A DNA stretch of 64,000 nt from assembly GCA_011319805.1 (NCBI GenBank), contig SJRY01000164.1, positions 1 to 64,000 of the forward strand, read 5' to 3'. How positions within the stretch are numbered: the first letter of the stretch is position 1; the number at the start of each line of letters is the position of its first letter. Made by a program: the position numbers and the translations under genes. Below are positions 59,314 to 64,000 of the stretch, piece after piece. The notes below the pieces were generated by a model. The model made no database searches. It worked only from the letters and a program-made list of their open reading frames with translations, and was not told the DNA's origin. Source of the DNA: Macrocybe gigantea. Lineage: Eukaryota; Basidiomycota; Agaricomycetes; Agaricales; Callistosporiaceae.

Positions 59314-61731
59314 TCACAGCAGCTTTGATTGCTTTAGGTGCTGGCGGATGACCATATCCCTAACTGGAGAAAGAAAACAACCATCAGATTGCAAAAGCTT
59401 GAACGATGTTCGAAAACGTTTACCGCTAGCGATGATTCCCGCTGTCGTTGCCGTATCCTAGGAGAGAGAAAGTTTTAAGGCAGAAACTCCGTGTAGCAGA
59501 CATGTAGACACGCACTGTCACTGACGTGCAAAAGGCGTAAAATTTTCGCGGGTTCGGCGAATATTCTCTGTGAATAGCGCTGAATTTCCCCCTCAAATCT
59601 TTGGAGTGACGTGTGAGCGACGCAATACCTTGAGAAACGAGGGAATGACTGGCTCAGAGGGTGAGGAACGTACATTTGCTAACATTATCAAGATCATTTT
59701 CTCGATCGCCATAGCTCTTGATATACCTGGAAAGCCTGTGAAAGATAACAGTGCAATTAACAACAGAATTCATTCAGAAGGACCGAAGGTGAGATTCTAA
59801 CCTGATTCCAGATTTGAGCTTAGCGTCGAGTATGTCACACTTGTTGAGGAACAGAACAAGGTCGACGTTGGCAAGGAGCTTGTTCGAGCAGACCGCTTTC
59901 CATAATAGCACCGAATCCTCCTAATAAAGAGGACTTGATTGAGGATGCCATGCCAATAAACAATTGCACCAGGGGACACATACTAGGCGATTTACAGAGC
60001 GGTCCTCAGCCAGGACCTGATCAAATCCCGATATAGGAGCCAGGAAGATGATTGCATCCACTGCGGGTCAAAGTTCAGATGATCTCGAGATATGGCGATG
60101 TTGTGCCATTAAAGGAGACTTGCCGTCATCAAAAAATGGGACCCAAGTAGCTGGGAGTGAATAAGCAAAGCGGTCAAGATGACTCGGTATACAGAAAACA
60201 CTCACGACGCTTTAAAAATGTTCGATAAGGCGAAAATCCCTCAAATCACGAATGACAAACAGGAACACGTACCTGACTTCTGCTGCCACCGACGTCGACG
60301 ATCCGCCACTCCGCTCCATGATCTCGTCCTGCGGTCACCTCCATTTCAAACTTGTACTCGCATACACCTACAGTTTTTAGGCGGGCTTTCAGCACGTCGT
60401 CTGATTCGCAATAAAACTGTCAGCATGGCATCGTACTCGTAATTGATTCAAGTGCATACCATCTGTTGGCATGTATTTTAGCGATGATATGCGCTCCAGG
60501 TCATTAAGAAAACTGGGAAAAAAAAATCTCTGAGATCATGTTACGACCAGAAAGGAGCATATAGGGACTTACAAACCGGGAGACTCCTCCAAACGGACTC
60601 TTTTGCGTCTGAGAATTTCGCGAACGGCCTCGTCATTCCACAAGGCAATCATGTCTTTGCGACAGGTATGAAGAACTTGCTGTGACTCGTCCGGAGTCTC
60701 CAATCCGGTGTCGCCGGCACTATTGGGCCTGCCATTCTCCCGGTTGACGTGGTCGTCATCGTCAGAATTGAAGCTTGCATTGTTCACTCTGGCCTTGGCT
60801 AATGCTCCTCTCCAGCCTGGTCCAGGCCGGACAAAGATTTCCTGAGTACGATAAGAGCTGCTGGAGACATGCTGTGGAGGGTACGAATGAGATGAGGGAC
60901 CAAGGTGCGTCGCTTCGTCTTCGTTTGGAGGAACGAGTTTCGCGATCAGGAGCTGTTCGACGTGACGCAGGGGAGCGAGACGGGTCTTAAGTGCCTCCAG
61001 CGGCGTCGACGCTAAGGTGACAGAGGAAGGGTTGGACCTCGAGGCTTGCATCTCAGAGTCAGATTCTCCATCGGATTCGCCGCCAGAATCGACGCGTATT
61101 GTTCCGAAGTTGCTGTCTTCGGTGTCGTCTTGGGGTGGGAACGAGTCGGATGTGGGGAGTGGCGGGATGTGGCTCGGCAATGGCGGTGGGTGCGATCGGC
61201 TGCGAGAACGAGAGCGACGGGGCGACGTCTGCGGAGAAGTGCGCGGGGAGACTGACTGGACGGAGGAAATGGCTTCAAGAATGATTCGTATTGATCGAAC
61301 AATGTTCAGCTGGATAACGCCGCGCCATAGTATGCGTTCTTCCCGGAACGCTGTCGGCGTGTACAACCGCTGGAATTCTGCACGTTTCATGGATTCAATC
61401 GCCTATGCAAATGCCTCTGCCAGAAGGACAAAAAACTCACGTCTGAGCGTCGTGGACTTGCCTGAGATATAATTAGCGCAACGGAGAAAGGAGTAAAAGA
61501 GGGACAGACCTGACTCGCTTTGGCCCAGGAGGAGAAGTCGTACGATGCGTTTCTTCCTCCGAGCCTGCTTCTCTGCCTTTATGCTTGCGTCGATGGCCTG
61601 GCTCACCCTGTTCGCTTCCTCCTCGCGTGCGAGACGTAGTTGACGCTCCTCAGATGTCTCGTCTGGGGTGGCCTCAAAAATTCGTCGAGAGGATCGTAGT
61701 CGTCGTGACTGCGGGCTGCGGGCACAGGCAT
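59314..61731 (-). CDS. Divergent G-protein alpha subunit with long helical-domain insert
   Basis: Heterotrimeric G-protein alpha subunit. Start ATG at 61731 (MPVPAARSHDDYDPLDEF); one T is missing from the T5 run at 61680-61676 before PDETSEERQLRLAREEE. G1 is LLLGQSESGKSTT, split by an intron. The helical domain has a low-complexity insert of roughly 150-200 residues (Ser/Arg/Pro, then acidic). Then DVLKARLKTVGV (switch I with its Arg), DVGGSRSQ (switch II), FLAPISGFDQVLAEDRSVNR, FLNKCDIL (NKxD) and SVTDTATTAG. The C-terminus is HLKQSKLL. Switch II has Ser where classical Galpha has the catalytic Gln. There is no MGxxxS myristoylation start and no C-terminal Cys. It is one of the divergent Galpha paralogues common in mushrooms. 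Stop at 59314-59316. Confidence 0.88.
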
Positions 61732-64000
61732 GACCATTGAAGATGGCTGGGAACGGAGGGAGAGAGAGCCAGGCACATTGAATCGGCCCAGAAAACGAGA
61801 TGAGACGCTCCTCGCTATTCATCATGTGATGCATTTTCTATCACGTGCATTCCTCTTTTCCCAGGCACCGAGGAACGATCACCCCTGGCATCCGCCGGTC
61901 ATCGCCCAAAATCGTCCACAGTCCCCAAAAGCTGTCTACACCATCGGTACCTGGGAGAACTTGGAGACCATCTGATCTGCCGTCCTCTCCTGACCCAGCA
62001 GGCAGCTTGCTGTAATTACTCACGTCAACCGCTGTTGCATGTTCAGCAGTCTACGTACGGAGCTTTCATTTGGCCTTTACAACACACGATACGCAACAAT
62101 AATCTACCAAGCGGACCCTACATTACTGCTTCCGATATCTTGTGGAGTTGACGTGCAATCACTCACTAGATCCTCGACTCTGGACCACGTATCAAACAAA
62201 GGAAAAAGAAGTGCTCTTGCATACAGCTCCATCTAATATAGCTGCCACAGATGCTTGGATGCCTGCGCGTACTATCGAACTGCACTTTCGACGCGACCCT
62301 CAGTTTCACCCAAAAAATCTCAACATCTCACGTTTTTCACAAGCCCATCTGACCCAGCACATGTCCGCTTCCAATGCTTACGAGAATATGTCGTTCACTC
62401 GAGGCCGGCCTGGTTGGGCCGGTATTTAAACTACAGTTCCTTCTTCGTTCCTGGAATTATCTGCGTATGGTAATGACACTTAGTTTTCCCAACGAATTCG
62501 ACAGACCACCCCTCAGCCACGGCACTCCAAGCAGCATGCCGCCGTCATTAGGGCTCAGAGCTGTGTATCATCATCCGGGACTCCATCTTCTACAGCTCAA
62601 GTTGAAAGCTGCAACATCTTTCGCGATGTTCGAAAATCAGGTACTCAATAAACTCTTTATCTCACGAGTTACACCAGGCACGAGCCAAGAATTCCTAGAA
62701 AAGCTCAAACGCCGAATTCACACACGCGCTGATAGCTGCGGAGAAATGCAAGGGCACTCTCAGAGCTTCTCTCGTCTTCCTATCACTTTCCTTGACCATA
62801 TTCTGCCCCGAAACCGGACGCCCAATCTGTCAGGATCTTCCATCGCTTGTCCTCCTTTTCGAGTGCATCACACCGCCACCTTGCGTGCCTTTACCCCTCA
62901 AATCTCCCCCTTTGCATTCAGTTCTATACTTGACTTGCTCATATCGCGCAGTGCAACGTCCGTTATAGGCAATCAGCACACGACCGTCTGGATAATCAAA
63001 AACTGCGGGTCCGGAAGGACAGGGATGTTTTCCATAATGAACTGCTTACCCGTGTCTACCTAACCCCGACCGGTTGGAGAATATCTTTAGCTCAAGCTTT
63101 TTAATAATTCACAGCTCCCCGAGTCCCAGGTCGTTCCCAATTCCTGCTGCTAAACCCCGTCGACAGATTTGCACAAGTTTGGGCTACCATATGACCCAAT
63201 CAAGAAAGCGCGCTCTAAAGTCGATGTCAGTCACGACATATGCCAGTTCAGGTCAGTGTGTGATCAGTTTTTAACACAAGGTGGAGTGCTGCATATCGTT
63301 TTGACACGCCAATTCTGTTGATGTGGGTACTGTTATCCCGACCGTTTCATTCCGAAGTCCCAAAGATGTGACATGAGTGTGCGTTTCTCTCGCGCTGACT
63401 GCTCCTGGAGATTATGCATATCCTCATCAGAAAGCCCAGAAACTTGAGATCAGATAAGCGCGCATCATGGCATTCCACACCATCCCCCTCTGCTATAGGC
63501 CACACAGGCATTGCTGTCACTACTCCCCTCGCTCTCAGAGGCTCCTTCTTCCTCGCTCGACGGCAACGCACAGACATATATCGTAAGCTCACGGTCGCAG
63601 GCGGCCCAGCGACTTGGGGGAAAGCGATGCCGATGGTCGGTCTATAGGTGTGCGCACAAGGCTATTGGTACCGATGCATGATCGCACGATTAATCATTGA
63701 TAATCCTCCTTATGAGTTATCGTTCTTGACCTTCTCTTGAGTTGTTGCGCCACGTTCGTCCAAGAGCCCTCGTTTGAGGGTCATATCAGCAGCAGGCAGT
63801 TTATCACCCCTACAGTAATACAAATGGGGCTGATGGAGCTGGTGGAAGACTCCCAAAGGACTCGCAGATTATCGCCGGCGAAAAGCGATCCAATCTCACC
63901 AACTACCCTTATTCACCTGTCCCCCTTCTCACACCCTTCCCGTTTTGTCTGAGCAACCTAGGGGCGGGCGCCAGAGCCGGCCTCATGCTGCGCGCGTTTT
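61732..64000. other. Right-end stretch without a recognised gene
   Basis: About 2.3 kb. The left end holds the Galpha promoter. The longest frame is 62374-63063 (+, 229 codons), preceded by a TATTTAAA near 62421 that lies inside the frame; its sequence shows no domain, signal peptide or conserved block. It may be chance or a species-specific gene. Confidence 0.4.

Noticed and set aside
62374..63063. 229-codon plus-strand frame as a named gene
   Set aside because: No signal, domain or conserved block; kept only as a remark on the gene-poor right end.

Overview
The window reads as nuclear DNA of a mushroom-forming basidiomycete (Agaricomycetes). Genes are dense on both strands and cut by many 45-60 nt introns with GTNNGT donors. 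Several families are typical of mushrooms: a Plavaka transposase, an Spt5-like paralogue, a CX2CX19CX2C GATA factor, a PD-(D/E)XK-like family and a Galpha with a long insert. One tRNA gene carries an intron. There are no operons, CRISPR arrays or prokaryotic signals. All exon models come from reading splice sites and protein family patterns by eye; nothing was searched.

Layout. 1-7.8 kb is mobile or accessory: an Spt5-like gene running off the left edge (-), a near-perfect 205-bp palindrome, a small ORF, and a long many-exon Plavaka transposase (+). 8.4-11.4 kb holds a GATA factor with a degenerate repeat array, an AT-rich repeat tract and a six-finger C2H2 protein. 11.6-19 kb is conserved: a WW-domain protein (-) divergent from UNC-50/Gmh1 (+), then Derlin (-). 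19.2-21.3 kb has a decayed RhoGEF remnant and a PD-(D/E)XK-like gene. 22.3-29.1 kb carries calcineurin A (+), a PcaB-like lyase (+) and PIG-A/Gpi3 (-). 29.4-33.2 kb holds two tandem alpha/beta-hydrolase paralogues (-). 34.2-36.4 kb has a single-pass membrane protein (-) and two tail-to-tail tRNA genes. 38.1-41.7 kb has an Mrs2-type Mg2+ channel (-) and a nucleotidyltransferase-like gene (+). 44.9-54 kb has a multi-pass membrane protein, an oxysterol-binding protein (-), a membrane-anchored protoglobin (-) and proteasome ATPase Rpt6 (+). 54.3-61.7 kb has a MOV10/SDE3-type RNA helicase (+), an unidentified coding segment (-) and a divergent Galpha (-). About 13 kb in total has no recognisable gene, mainly 36.4-38.1, 41.7-44.9, 46.1-47.7, 50.8-52.3 and 61.7-64 kb.

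Most genes are unrelated housekeeping functions. Derlin, UNC-50, PIG-A and the sterol-transfer protein all act in the ER/Golgi membrane system, but nothing suggests a cluster. The strongest candidates for unusual biology are the tandem hydrolases lacking a nucleophile serine, the Galpha with Ser for the catalytic Gln, the palindrome between the Spt5-like gene and the transposase, the C2H2 protein whose introns sit at the same point of alternate fingers, and a scatter of GC-AG introns.

A caution for all gene models: at least nine otherwise intact genes need one-base corrections, mostly a base missing from a short homopolymer. This looks like residual sequencing error, so frame breaks here should not be read as pseudogenes without checking.
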